Program-made: the position numbers and the translations under genes
From: Bettongia penicillata ogilbyi
Taxonomy: Eukaryota; Chordata; Mammalia; Diprotodontia; Potoroidae
NCBI GenBank assembly: GCA_023548195.1
Contig: JAJHZJ010000695.1
Location: 817,423-881,422, forward strand
Reading direction: 5' to 3'
DNA length: 64,000 bases
Shown here: piece after piece, positions 1 to 11,159 of the stretch
How positions within the stretch are numbered: position 1 is the first letter of the stretch
Layout: every line of letters begins with the position of its first letter
The notes under the pieces: model-generated
Database searches by the model: none
What the model was told of the DNA's origin: nothing
What the model saw: only the letters and a program-made list of their open reading frames with translations

Positions 1-489
1 TGGACCAACTGTCTTCCTCCCCTACCTTCCTTCTCTCTCTCAAAAAAAGAAAAGAAACATCTATAAAATGCATAATGTACTCATGGTACTTCCCTCAGAA
101 GAAAATGAACTCAAGATCACCATTGGGACTGGTATTTCTCAATAAATCAAAACTTTGCCTTCACTATTGTATGTTGTTTCTGTATCTAGAAATGCCTGCC
201 ATTCATTCCCTGTAATTTTTTGGCTGTACTGTTAAATATTTGACACTCTTAATGATTCCCCATATTTTAACAAGGAATTTGTTCAGTACTCCAAATTTTC
301 TTATGTTAGCAAAAGCATTTTTTAAAAAAATTGTGTATTAAGAAGAAAATCTGACTAGGACATATGAGTAAAATATTCACGATCATATTCTCTCCCCAAA
401 TGGAATATGGCTGACCAATTTAAACTCACATAATTAGGGTGAAGAGACAAAGAATACATTGGGAGTTTTGATTTTTTTTTTGTCTTTCG

Positions 490-625
490 TTTTTGAAGAA
501 GACCATGACATCAGAGAAGTGACATCACTTATACTTGACTTTGTTTTGAGTTAGGGAGGGCTGTGTAAAGTCACCAGCCTCACTTTCTCCTCCTGAGCCA
601 TCTGGATCCACTGACCAGATAAATT
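490..625 (-). repeat. Partial CORE-SINE (MAR1/WSINE-like body)
   Basis: The segment starting GAAGAAGACCATGACATCAG and continuing through TTGACTTTGTTTTGAG and GAGGGAGGGCTGTG matches the body of the fuller SINE at 5517-5824 in this window, in the same minus orientation. The tRNA-like head is missing, so this is a truncated copy. Seen directly by internal comparison; the family name is from general knowledge of marsupial SINEs. Confidence 0.7.
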
Positions 626-2040
626 AGGAGTGCTACAAAGTTGAAAGATAAGTGAAATGTAGCATAATTCAGGCAGAAAGAGATACAATTTAGAAGATTT
701 TTGAATCCATATTTAGCAGTCCTAAGTGATGGAATTGTAATTGGAATGTTCTAGGAGTAAGTACTGAAAGCTGATCAAACGTTTTGCATTAGCATTTTAT
801 TCCTTCAAGAATATAACATGTGCATTTAACGAGTTGTGGAAAGGACATAAGAGCTTTCCAGACAAAAGACATTTTTCATTTTAGGTTTGAGAGAAGACAT
901 GTAAAGTGCCAGATTTTCTTCAGGTTTGACTCCAGGTGGAAAGAAAAAGACTTGGAAATGCAGAAGACATATAGGAGAAAACCATATCTTCAACATGGTC
1001 TTTACTTTCAACTTGTCTTGCTATAGACTTTCTGGAATTTCCTTTTAGGTAACACTGGAGACGTTCTCTTGTGTGAGTTAAGATTCTGTCTTTCCAAGCA
1101 TGAGAGTTAATTTGCTCTGTGAAAGTTAATATTTTCTGGTATATCTGTATGAGTGCTCTGATTTCCGTTTCCGCTCCACTTCAATAAATGTGTTTAGTGT
1201 AACTAGAATTTGGAGGACGTAATTCTAGCAGTGTACTTCTTACTCTTACAAGAAAACAGAGCAGCCAGTTTCATGCCCCCTTCACTTACTCCCCTTCAGG
1301 CTTGAATCAAAGTTTCATTTTAAGAGGTGAACAAGAATTCGGAGATATCTATCAATGATTTTTTGCAAGTCAGATTTAAACAACTCATGCACAAACTACA
1401 TGAGTAATATACAACCCTTAAGTATATGTATGTGTGTAATGTAAACTATGTATATATAATATGTTTATATTTACATGTATGCATGTATCACACACATGCA
1501 TACACACATGAATTTATTAGATTTTCAAAATTGTTCATGCTACCTTTGTGAAAAAGATTAGTTTTCAAGATTAGTGAACCACACCGTTAAGTGTATTCAC
1601 AACAATTTAAATGACTAAACCAAAATTTTACTCATTAATGAATTCATTTCATTCCGAGGGGCAATTGCTGGAGCACCCTAGGAGATATGTACAGATGATA
1701 GGTAGATAGACAGACAGACAGATTGTATATGTGTGTCAATACATACATATACATACATGTATGGGAGTATACATACACATATATAGGTGTGTGTCTATGC
1801 ATCTATACATATATATGAGTGTATATATACAAATACGGGTGTACACATATGTATGTATATGTGTGCGTATGTCCTTGAACTTGCGTTCTTCAGCATTTTT
1901 AAAAATGAATGACAACAAATTGCAGACTAATTAAACCTGTAACACAGGGGACCTTGAAGGCAAAGCAAATAGAATGGTTGAACCAATTCATAGCATCTCT
2001 AAAAATATATTAGTCTAGCTTTCACCAATCACTTCAACAC
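626..2040. other. Gene-free stretch with microsatellites
   Basis: No coding region is supported; the short open frames here have no recognisable protein similarity. Two low-complexity patches stand out: TA/CATA-rich sequence around 1420-1510, and GATA/GACA then ATAC/GTAT repeats at about 1695-1870. The rest is AT-rich unique-looking sequence. Confidence 0.6.
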
Positions 2041-2310
2041 TTTGGGGTATCTTTTTCAATTTCCTTAATGTAAAATAAAACCTCAAAATTGCTTTGATTT
2101 GCAATTTTCTTACCAGTAATTATATGGTGCAATCTTGCATGTGATTGCCAATAGTTTGAAATTCTTCTTTTGAGAAATTTTGTATATATGCTTTGACAAT
2201 TTAACTGCTGGGAAATGACTTTTGGTTGTATATATTTGTATTAATTCCAACTATATCTTCAATATCAGACCCTTATTAAAGATGCTTGATTTAAATTTGT
2301 TTTTAGTCCA
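2041..2310 (-). repeat. Diverged L1 ORF2-like fragment
   Basis: Read on the plus strand, this stretch follows the antisense order of the C-terminal part of L1 ORF2 as seen at 54900-55140 in this window: TTTGATTTGCA, then a TTGCATGTGATT...TAGTTTGAA segment, then ATCAGACCCTTATTAAAGATGC. It is strongly diverged, so it would be an old minus-strand L1 remnant. This is a pattern comparison by eye. Confidence 0.5.
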
Positions 2311-3559
2311 GATTAAGGCTGAAAATGTTAATAGGATGCACGAAATTCTGAAATCCTTCAAAGCTAGGAGTACAGTAGAGTCAGGTTGTGGGCCTCCTGG
2401 AATGAATTTGAAGACTCAAATATTCTTGAATTCAATTTTTAATGGGCAAGAGTTCTTATGGAACATGTGATTTGAATGGACTGCAGGTTAAGTTTATATA
2501 GTATATTGTATAATATAACATGTGCCAAGTCTGCTGATTGTGTGGTTCAGGGAGGGATTAGGGAGTGGTTAGTTCTTAAAGAAACATGCACTTTTAGTAT
2601 CAACTGCACAGGTATTTTACACAGAGTTCATCAGGAAATAGCCCAAGAAGGGCACTACATGGAGGTGTGGTTTTAGGCCTGAAACCTCACTAAACCAATT
2701 AAGTGTCAGGACTAAGAAATACCAGGTTGCTCTCATCAAAGTCTTGTTAGACAAGATAAATGTAAAGGAGTATACATATGTCTAAGTCCAGGATACATAT
2801 GATTGGTCCGTGAGTAGTAAATGTCATTATGACACAGTGCACAGACAGTTCAGCCAGTACACACCTGGTTAAAACTAACAAATTCTATAGGTGCAGCTGG
2901 CTACTGTATCAGGAAAAGAGATAAAAGTTTTGCTAGAACAGGCTCTTCTTGAGCTGGGGAGAAACTGCCTGGAATAGTGCTTTGAGGCTAGAGAGAAATG
3001 TGATTTTTAGAGAGAAATGTGATTTTGGAATTGGGGTGCAAGTATAGGCACCCAAATACTCCAACAGTCCCATTTGATAGCTTCCCTTCTTGTCTTGACT
3101 TCATTGATTTTGTTAGTGGAACATACAGGCTCTAAGCTCATTTTCCTTATTCATACTAAGCATAACAGACCAGGTATCTAGAATGGTTACCGTATCAAAG
3201 ACAAATAGAAAGGATGGCCATGAAACCATACATAATGATGCTACAGGAGGCACATTGATATAAAAAAAAACTATTAATATAATTCATCTTATTGTAATTT
3301 CATTTATTTTGGTAAATTTAGGCCAGTTTCATTTTAATCTGGTTTGGATTATACTAGCAAGTGCTATGGATACATGCAGTCTGCAGCCTACATGCTTGAC
3401 ATCACTGATCTAGGCAACAGCCACTATTACTTAATTCAGGCCTATGAAGGTAACCCTGAAGGGTTGAGGTTTCTAATAAAATAAATCATGAGCCCTACTG
3501 ATGTTTTCCTCAATATTTAACCTGTCAATACTCTCTTGTATAAATTAATCATTTAAGAT
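2311..3559. other. No recognised feature
   Basis: AT-rich sequence with only short, unsupported open frames. I see no coding gene, SINE or clear transposon remnant here. A short tandem duplication, AGAGAAATGTGATTTT, occurs around 2993-3024. Confidence 0.5.
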
Positions 3560-3575
3560 AAATTATCCTTCTAAA

Positions 3576-3755
3576 GATGGGGACAAGAGAAGGGAGGGAG
3601 GATAGAAGAGAGGGCAGATTGGTGATAGGGGAAATTAGAATGCTTGGTGTATTGGGGTGGGGGAGGGGCAAATGGGGAGAAAATTTGGAACCCAAAATTT
3701 TGTGAAAATGAATGTAAAAAGTTAAATAAATAAATTTATATTAAAATAAATAAAT
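3576..3755 (+). mobile_element. 5'-truncated HAL1/L1 3' end with target-site duplication
   Basis: This is a 5'-truncated copy of the 3' end of the element at 15869-18725. The run from GGGGACAAGAGAAGGG through GAGAAAATTTGGAACCC to the terminal AAAGTTAAATAAAT tail is nearly the same as 18505-18670, with only a few differences by eye. It ends in an (AAAT)n tail. The flanks form a 16-base target-site duplication: 3560-3575 (AAATTATCCTTCTAAA) and 3756-3771 (AAATTGTCCTTCTAAA), differing at one position. This is the hallmark of L1-machinery retrotransposition, and the good match implies a fairly recent insertion. Confidence 0.85.
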
Positions 3756-3771
3756 AAATTGTCCTTCTAAA

Positions 3772-5237
3772 AAAGATATTTACTGAGAAGGCATAGCAGA
3801 AGCTTATGTGTAACACTCCTCTAACCACCATCCAGACTCAAACATAAAGTGGTTGCTACAATTGTCCTCCTCTCCTTCTCAACTTAGGCTTTTTTTTGTT
3901 TGTTTGTTTTAATTTTTGTCTTTTCTTATTTATTTTTGGTGGGGCACACCCTGGTCCTGGAAGTTATTTCTCTTTGTATAGTCTCTTCAAAGTTCAATTT
4001 TAGGGGTAGAGTGACCAATGAACTAATCCCTGCTTTGCTCAGGTGGGCTGGTTCCTTGGTGGTCTGGATCAATGAGGACACTCCACAGGGTTGGCTCCTC
4101 ATTACTTAATTGGAGGTTACTGGCACGTTGTTATTGTCTCAAGATGCTAAACCCTTGTTGACTTTTTTGACCTTTCAAGGTTAACAGGATTATAACCTGA
4201 TTTGCTCAGTATCTGGATTCTCATTCATCTGAGATACAAAAAATAAAATAAAATAAACACAAAAGACAAAAGAAATAGAAGCACCATATATTCACAGTCA
4301 CATGGTGACCAGGTGAGGGAGGGGTTTCCCAAATGGCAGCTCACTTTGGCTCTTGTTTTGCTGCTGCAAGGGTAGACAGTGAGAGTTCAACAGGTGAAGT
4401 TTTTGTATACCTTCAAAGTTTCAGTAGTCAATTAAAAGGATTTATTTTTTGTTTTACTGCCATAAAAGAAAGCAGAAATGATCCTTGCCAGTGTACTGAA
4501 GTGGGGCAAAGACTCTCCCTTTATTAATAATATGTGTAGGATCACCAATGAATAGATTTGTACTAGGCAGGACATTAAGGGCTAAGGGTCTTTATTATAC
4601 AGGCCCCTATTAAAGAGTGCAAAAGCATTTCAACCTCATACAAATTAAATTAATTATTTCATAGTTTTGATCACCTTTATCCTTTGTTTACTAACTTTCC
4701 CTGCACTTTTCTACTGTCTTGTTCTAGAAGTTTTATCTACTTCCTACTTTTTGCAGAACATTAAGAGTATTTATTTTAGAGAGAATTTAGTAAAGAATGA
4801 GAATGTTAGTAGTAAAGATATTGTTGGTATTACTTTGATTATTGTTTTAAACAAGATGTCAGATCATCTCTAAGTCAAATGTGACTTTTGATATGTGCTA
4901 CTCATCTATAAATTTATAGCTATATACAAGTGGATATGTCCTATGTTCTTGCTTCTCTCATTTATCCACAGTGGAAGAAAACCTCACTTCTGGATAAACA
5001 AAGAGAGGTATAAGATCTTTCTTGATTTTAAAATGAGAAGACTCTAGACCTGGTCTCCCTCATATTTGTTTCACTTCAGCTGATCCATTTCTTCCTTTCC
5101 CGGTACTTTCTTCTGATTTTCTTGTCAGCATTTTCCTTCCTTATGACCTTTGGGGAGTTCCATATTTTCCTCCATGATAAATCTATCTTTTTTCCAAAAA
5201 GAATGTGAATAAACAACATATCAGAGGGGAAAGTAGG
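3772..5237. other. No recognised gene
   Basis: AT-rich sequence with a T-rich (TTTG)n patch at about 3892-3910 and an (AAAAT)n patch near 4236-4258. The open frames at 3900-4109 and 4333-4527 look like chance frames in non-coding DNA. Nothing in this stretch supports a gene. Confidence 0.5.
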
Positions 5238-5245
5238 GTGTAGTT

Positions 5246-5441
5246 CAAGGGTGGGGAACCTGCAGCCTTGAGGACAGATGTGGCTTTCTAGATCCTTGGG
5301 TGTGATCTTTTGACTAGTTTTACAGAACAAAATTCTTTATTAAGGGGATTTGTTTTGTGAAGTTTGGATTCAGTCATAAGGTTGTACTTGAGGACCTAGA
5401 GGGCCATATGTGATGTTGAGACTGCAGGTTCACCACCCCTG
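5246..5441. mobile_element. Palindromic hAT-like MITE
   Basis: The two ends are inverted copies of each other. The left end reads CAAGGGTGGGGAACCTGCAG and the right end reads CTGCAGGTTCACCACCCCTG. The homology continues inward, so that 'ttctttattaagggg...' forms the loop of a long imperfect palindrome (CTAGATCCTTGGG against TTGAGGACCTAGAGGG). Flanking octamers are GTGTAGTT (5238-5245) and GTACAGTG (5442-5449), identical at five of eight positions. An 8-base duplication is typical of hAT elements. There is no transposase, so this is a non-autonomous, decayed element. Confidence 0.75.
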
Positions 5442-5516
5442 GTACAGTGAAAAGAATGCTAGATTCAGAATCAAAGGAAAACCTCATTTCCTAACAGGCC
5501 TCTGCTACTTACACCA

Positions 5517-5824
5517 ATGTGTGTTCATCCTTCATTGCTGAAGAAGACCATGCCATCAGAGAAATGATGACATGACTTGCACTTGACTTTGTTTTGAGTG
5601 AGGGAGGGCTGTGAAACCTCATTTCCCCTCCAGAGCCATCTGAATCCAGTAACCTGATGTTCCTCAGGATGACTGGAGATGACCCAGGATGAGGCAATTG
5701 GGGTTAAGTGACTTGCCCAAGGTCACACAGCTAGTGAGTGTCAAAATGTCTGAGGTGAGATTTGAACTCAGGTCCTCCTGACTCCTACACTGGTGCTCTA
5801 TCTACTGCACCACCTAGCTTCCCC
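5517..5824 (-). repeat. Near full-length tRNA-derived CORE-SINE
   Basis: On the minus strand the element begins GGGGAAGCTAGGTGGTGCAG, has a tRNA-like A-box region (GGTGGTGCAGTAGATAG) and a B-box-like GAGTTCAAATC. The conserved core TGTGTGACCTTGGGCAAGTC and CACTTAACCCCAATTGCCTC follows. The family-specific body ends at the GAAGAAGACC segment, near 5537 on the plus strand. The layout fits marsupial MAR1/WSINE-type CORE-SINEs mobilised by L1 or L2. Related partial copies in the window are at about 490-625, 38604-38783 and 40724-40783. Confidence 0.8.
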
Positions 5825-6018
5825 TTGCTATTGTTGTGGATAAATAAGGAAGACAGAATTCTAGGTAGTAGAACATTTCAGTAGAAATAAAACTAATTTT
5901 GCAACCAAACACAAAAAAATAAACACAACTACCCCCATAAAATAATCATAATAGTGACAAATTGATTCATATTTAGACAGAGGTCTCTGGTAGAGTATGC
6001 TAGGGACCTGTTAGAACA

Positions 6019-6536
6019 AAAGGTCCAGAATATCAAGAGGACTACTGAAAAGAAATATTAGGGAAATTGGCCTAGCCCTGGAAGATCTCAAATTGTATTA
6101 TAAAGCAACAGTCATTAAAACCACTTGGTAGGGGCTAAGAAATAGAGAGGAAGACCAGGGGAATAGGTTAGGTACTCAAGACACAGTAGAAAAAGAATAT
6201 AACAGTCTATTGTTTGATAAACACAAGGACCCCAGTTTCTGGGATAAGAATTCACTGTTTGACAAAAATTGCTGGGGAAACTGGATAAGAGTATGGAGGA
6301 AATTGGGTATAGACCAATGCCTGACACCATACACAAGAATAAAGTCCAAATGGATACATAATCTAGGTGTACAGACTGGTACTATAAACAAATTAGTGGA
6401 GCAATGAATAGTTTATATATCAGATTTATGGAGAATGGAGAAATTTTTGACTAAACAAGAGAGAGAACATTATGAAGTGCATTAGGTTTGCTTGCGCAAA
6501 ACTTTTCAATTAATGTAATAAAAAAAAATTATACCA
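6019..6536 (+). mobile_element. L1 ORF2 C-terminal fragment with inverted end
   Basis: The plus strand carries sense L1 ORF2 C-terminal sequence (AGATCTCAAATTGTATTATAAAGC, then GAGAACATTATGAAGTGCAT near 6463-6482). From about 6485 the text switches to the antisense version of the directly following ORF2 segment (CAAAACTTTTCAATTAATGTAAT). Both arms can be checked against the minus-strand L1 at 54365-55680: 6460-6482 matches the reverse complement of about 55213-55240, and 6485-6536 matches 55165-55213 directly. The frame is broken throughout. Confidence 0.75.
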
Positions 6537-6859
6537 ATATATGGTCCTAGGAAGGTTACAACTTCAATGAGCCTCCATTTCCTTATCAATAAAGAAGGTC
6601 TTAGACTAGAGGACAGTCTGAAGTATACTGCAGCTATAAGTACAAAATCCTACGGCCATATCTTTATGGCAATACTACTGTGTGTTGATGGCTAGTGGAA
6701 TTTCAGATTTTAGTAGTACTAAAAAAAAAAAGACTGTATAATCAAGCTCTATTGCCATTTTAAATCATATGCAAGTAACTTCCCTTCTTTTTGCTTGTTT
6801 CCTTATCTTTATAAAAGAAACAATCTCCATTCAATCGACCTCAAAGAGAGATGATATGT
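6537..6859. other. Short unique-looking stretch with A-run
   Basis: No gene is seen. The sequence contains a degenerate SINE-like phrase at 6560-6600 (GAGCCTCCATTTCCTTATC) and an A11 run at 6721-6731. Confidence 0.4.
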
Positions 6860-7100
6860 TGTAGGGGATAGACTTCTGGATTTTCAGTCAGGATAATCTG
6901 GGTTTACAACGTGCCTCTTAATGCTTGCCACTTCTGAGACTAGAGACAAGTCATCCAACTTCAGAAAAATGAGAATAATAACTGTAGTGCCTACCTTATA
7001 ATATTGCCATGGGGATCAAATGAGATGATATTTTCAGAGCACTTTGGAACTTTTTAAAAACTTCAAAAATTAGTCTTATTATTGTGATAATCATATTGAT
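6860..7100 (+). repeat. MIR-type SINE remnant
   Basis: The order is typical of mammalian MIR: GTTGTAGGGGATAGA, then TCTGGATTTTCAGTCAGG, a core with GAGACAAGTCATCCAACTTC, then GGGGATCAAATGAGATGATA. It ends with a decayed copy of the GCACTTTG...TTATTATT tail (7039-7085). It is diverged and therefore old. Confidence 0.7.
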
Positions 7101-7246
7101 GTAATTACAATCTCAGCATATCTAAAGTCTCTATAAGAGGGGAGATACTAAGGCAGAGGTTGACTAAAGAAAGAGAGAGGGGAACGATTTCGGGGAGGGG
7201 TAGGGAAAGTATTTGTTATATGTAGTTAACTTGGTCCTCAGAATAG

Positions 7247-7430
7247 TCAGTCAGTTAGCATTCGTTAAATACCTGCTTTGTGCCAGTGATTGTGCTAAAC
7301 ACTGAGGATACAAAGAAAGGAAACAAAACAAAACAAAACAAGAATCATCTGTTCTCAAGAAGCTCGCAGTCTAATCACTGAGACAATTTACAAACATCTG
7401 TGTATAAACACAACAGAGGATCATTTGGAG
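7247..7430 (+). repeat. Old interspersed repeat (CATTNGTTAAATACC type)
   Basis: The phrase order GTTAAATACCTGC, TGTGCTAAACACTGAGGATA, CAAAGAAAGG, TCTCAAGAAGCTCGCAGTCTAATC recurs in diverged form at 33786-33925 in this window. That establishes it as a dispersed repeat. An (ACAAA)n patch lies inside it at 7318-7340. I do not assign a family name. Confidence 0.65.
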
Positions 7431-7831
7431 TGGTCTCAACTCTTAAAGGTTATTGCAGACACTTAAATTTGATTATCTCCCTAACAATTTTCCACCAAAC
7501 ATAACTCTTCAAGTGACATCACCAAACACTTGATGATCTCTACTTAGAGTGGTCAGAGTGATTATCTCATGAACTGTTAGATTAAGGGAAGAAATAATAC
7601 ATGCCCATTTTTGCAGAAATGCATTACTTGGAGCAGGCTGGCTTTTCTCTTGTTCTCCCTTTTTATTTTGTACTCTCACCTTCTCAAAAAAAAAATTATT
7701 TTCCACATCGCCAGATTTAGGACAATAAAAGCAATTTAATAGATTAATTCTCTACTGTAATTCTCCTCCTCTTGTTCCTTTTCCTCATCCTCTTCCTCCT
7801 TCTACTCCTGTTCTTGGTTGGTCTCTTACAT

Positions 7832-8790
7832 TTACTTGAAGGCAGAGAGACATCTCTGTGGTGCGAACAGCTGGAGAATCCTACGATGTATCTGTTTAGT
7901 CTTGACACTGTAGTTGATGGGGTTAAGCACAGGAGGCACTAGCAGGTAAATGTTGGTCATGAGGATATGAACAAGAGGAGAGGAGCACTTGGCAAAGCGA
8001 TGTATCATGGACAGCCCAATTATGGGCACATAGAGAATGAGAACAGCACAGATGTGGGAGGCACATGTGTTGAGGGCCTTAAGGCATTCCTCCTGAGATG
8101 AAATGCTCAGCACAGAATGTAGGATGAAGATGTATGACATGATGATTCCTAGGGAGTCTACACCCCATAAAAATATAACTAAAGTTAGACCATACATATT
8201 GTTGAAGGTGGTGTCAGCACAAGCTAACCTAATCATATCCTTCTGTAGAAAAAATGAGTGGGAGAGTTTATGGGAGTCACAAAAAGGATGCCACAAGAGG
8301 TGGATGATCAAGGGTGGTAAGAGAACAGTGCTTCTACAAAGTAAAACTAATCCTGTGTGAATAATACGCCATGAGGTGTGGGTGGTGGCATACCTCAGAT
8401 GATTGCAGATTGCTACATAGCGGTGAAAGGCCATAGCCAGGAGTACAGCTGACTCTATCAATGACAGAGAGTGAATGAAGAACATCTGAATCACACAGGC
8501 ATCAAAAGTGATCTCATTGGCATTGAACTAGAAGATCCTGAATATGGTGGGCAGTGTAGAAAGGGACATACCCATATCAGTGAGGGACAGCATGGCAAAA
8601 AGTAGTACATGGGCTCATGGAGACTTGAGTTAGGCCTAATGATGTGAAGGATAGTGCTGTTTCCAACTATCCCAATCAGATAAAGGAGACAGAAGGGGAT
8701 GGAAATCCAGCAGTGAGCTGCCTCATAGCCAGGAATGCCTGCGAGGTAGAATGTAGAGGACAGTACATTACTGTCATTGAAGTTGGCCAT
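7832..8790 (-). pseudogene. OR51-family olfactory receptor pseudogene
   Basis: Single-exon class I odorant receptor (seven-transmembrane GPCR of olfactory neuron cilia). Family marks are clear: MANFNDSN start with an N-glycosylation site, GIPGYEA, GNSTILHIIR, SLHEPMYYFL, MFFIHSLSLIESAVLLAMAF, ICNHLRYA, KALNTCASHICAVL and PPVLNPINYSVKTKQI, with a normal end. Two lesions kill it. A 1-base deletion at about 8595-8597 follows HEPMYYFL. An in-frame TAG at 8528-8530 replaces the Trp of the usual IFWFNA motif. There are also substitutions at conserved sites: HRY for DRY, HLRY for PLRY, PINY for PIIY. Restoring one base would give one near-complete frame apart from the stop, so loss of function looks fairly recent. 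The start is set at 8790 because upstream Met codons lie outside the family's usual N-terminus. Confidence 0.9.
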
Positions 8791-8929
8791 GGAGCTCTTC
8801 CATGGTTTCATGATACTATCCCTCACCCTCAAGCCTCTGTAAAGGAAAGAAGAGAAATATATTATAGATCCCAGTTTTGTAGAAGCCTGGAGATGTCCTT
8901 AAAAGTGTAACCACTTACATGTATAAGAT

Positions 8930-9080
8930 TCTTTATATTTCCCAAAGCATTCTCCCTTCTATTATGGCACCTGATCCTCATACGAGCCATCTAAAGTAGG
9001 TTAGACCAAATGTCATTTAACATATGAGGAAAGTGAGGCAGAGAGAGGCTAAGTGAGTTTTCTAATGTCACTCAGCAGAG
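8930..9080 (+). repeat. MIR/LF-SINE-like core fragment
   Basis: Contains the common mammalian SINE-like phrase AACATATGAGGAAAGTGAGG, then CAGAGAGAGGCTAAGTGAG. No head or tail could be delimited, so the family is uncertain. Confidence 0.45.
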
Positions 9081-9105
9081 AGAGGACCTTGGCATTCTTA
9101 CTCCC

Positions 9106-9591
9106 AGAAGGAGACCCATTGGGTCAGAGTGAATATGCCCAGTTCTTTGAATACTCATGGGAAAAGATCATACTGGCAGTAATCAGGGAGTAATTCATCA
9201 ATCACACTTTAACAAAGCACAGATATATAGGGATGAAACAAGGAAAGGTGTGATAAAAGGAGTCAGACAACCTGAGGAAAAGAGGCAAAAGAGAGGAGGG
9301 GCCTAGGGAATTACTGCAGATGGGAGTTGAGAGCACTGGGGTACCATGGGCTTGTGGGCAGATGGAGAAGTGATGGAAGGCAGAGCTTGGGGGTCCAATT
9401 CTTGCAAGATTCTGGGGGGAGAATGGATTAAATATTAATTAGGCCACAATAGGATTCATTCATTAACATTAAATATCATCTCAAAGTTATTACCTTATTG
9501 GTACTTCTATTTTACTGTTCATGTCTGGAGCTTATCTACAGCCTACAGACCACTGAAAAGTTAGTGAGACTTAGGGGTTCTTTATTGGGAC
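9106..9591. repeat. Direct repeat copy 1, about 485 bp, unclassified (LTR-like size)
   Basis: Matches 15097-15576 over its whole length in the same orientation, from GGAGACC...ATTGGGT to CTTAGGGGTTC...TATTGGGAC, with scattered substitutions and small gaps. The flanks do not match beyond the repeat ends. It is therefore a discrete dispersed element rather than part of a longer duplication. Size suggests a solo LTR, but I see no TG...CA termini and no target-site duplication. Confidence 0.7.
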
Positions 9592-9779
9592 GAAGTTACC
9601 TTTACCCAATTTAGCATAAAGTCTCTAGATAAGGACTCAATAAATTTAGGGCAGCTGTTGCAAGTGACTTCTACATTCCCTTTTACAATCTTAATTCCTA
9701 TTTATTGTTACCTTACACTGGATATTTATATACTTACTATACCAACTGATAGGAAACTCAAGGGGACCATAACAAAATA

Positions 9780-10200
9780 AAATTCAATACACCATCCAAT
9801 CTGTCATTTTATTAGACTGTTAAATCCATTCACATTTAAATTTATGCAGTAATTTTTTTCCTCCAGTTTTGTCTAATTTTTTGTTTGTTTTATAAGTTAG
9901 TATATTTCCCTCTTTCTCTATAATGACAGTAGTATATTTCTTCAGTTGTCTAACTGTGATCTACTTTAAGGAAATGTTATTTCCACCAGATATCTTTTTC
10001 TCACTTTTCAATCTCCTTCCCCACCCAATTCTCCCTGATTATGGAGTTATGTTTATTAGTTCCTTTCTCTTGTTTCCTTTTGTCTAATTATTCACTTCTT
10101 CCCCTCTTTTTGTCCTCTCAGTGAAGTAGTCGAAATAATGCCACATTCTATCCTGCATTTCAACATTTTTGTTCTTCAGTGTTTGTTTTATTTTATTTTC
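9780..10200 (-). repeat. L1 ORF2-like antisense fragment
   Basis: Read on the plus strand, CCAATCTGTCATTTTATTAG followed by TAAATCCATTCACATTTAAA is the antisense signature of the upstream (endonuclease side) part of mammalian L1 ORF2. A comparable phrase occurs at about 44072-44125. It is diverged and open frames are lost. Confidence is moderate because only the left third is distinctive. Confidence 0.5.
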
Positions 10201-11159
10201 TGTAACCTTTTGTAAAAATGTAGATGAAAAGAGAATTGTCAGAGCTGACAAGCTACAGGATATTATCCCTATTCTCTTTCATAGAGATGGTACCCCAGAG
10301 TAGGTTGCTTTCTAGAGTTATTCCATGAAACTGAGCCTTAGAGATAGCTAAATGCATTTGTCCTCACTCTTTGCTCTATCCAAGCTATAATCACCATCCC
10401 CTGTTTGTGAAATTACCTCCTTCACCCCAGATTCCTCCTACCTCAGCCCCACCTCTTTTATTTCATTACTATTATTTCATCACTATCACTACCACACTGT
10501 TAGAGCATTTCCTGGTACAATTATAGGTTACATTTGTATGGTCATATAATTAGGATATTTCAGAGGCAGTAATTAAATCCAAGTTTTCCTAACTAAGGCC
10601 AACTGTTTATCATACTATGCTATCTTGCCTTGTTTCACTTGGTAGTGGTGTGGGTGGGAAGGGAACAGCTAGCATTGTTGCTTCAAAATTGAAAATGTTC
10701 TGAGTTCTCTCCTCAGCAGAGACTAGTCAGGGAGGTCTGCCTTCAGGATTGGATGTTATCTTGTTTCCTCCAGAACTAGCCTCTTACACTTCCAGCATTA
10801 ATCACTTTATCCAACATCCCAAAGCATGGGAAACAGCAAAGCAACAGACCTGGCATCAGAGAGCTTACACTTTATTGCCCCTGTATCTAATTCAGGGTTT
10901 ACTCCCCAGCAGGTATCCCTGGGAGGAATGGGACTGAGGAGGGAAACAGAGAGCATCCCCATTTTGCTTAGTGATATCATCATTTGTGTCATTCTACAAG
11001 CCTCTACATACTTCTTGCCTTTCTACTATCATCAGTTCAATTACTTAAAAAATCAGTCACACAAAAATATTAGGATCTAGTTGTTTGAGCCCTCTTTGGA
11101 GCAGAACTTAAAAGATGCTTGGAGAAGACAATGTTCCTTTGATCACCCCAGAGCAAAGC
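10201..11159. other. No recognised gene
   Basis: The overlapping open frames at 10749-11080 on both strands have no recognisable similarity and no partner exon. I treat the stretch as non-coding. Confidence 0.5.

Noticed and set aside
5517..5824. tRNA gene on the minus strand
   Set aside because: The A- and B-box-like sequences belong to a SINE head followed by a SINE core and body; no cloverleaf is preserved.
8103..8910. Plus-strand frames opposite the OR51 pseudogene
   Set aside because: Shadow frames of the minus-strand receptor sequence.
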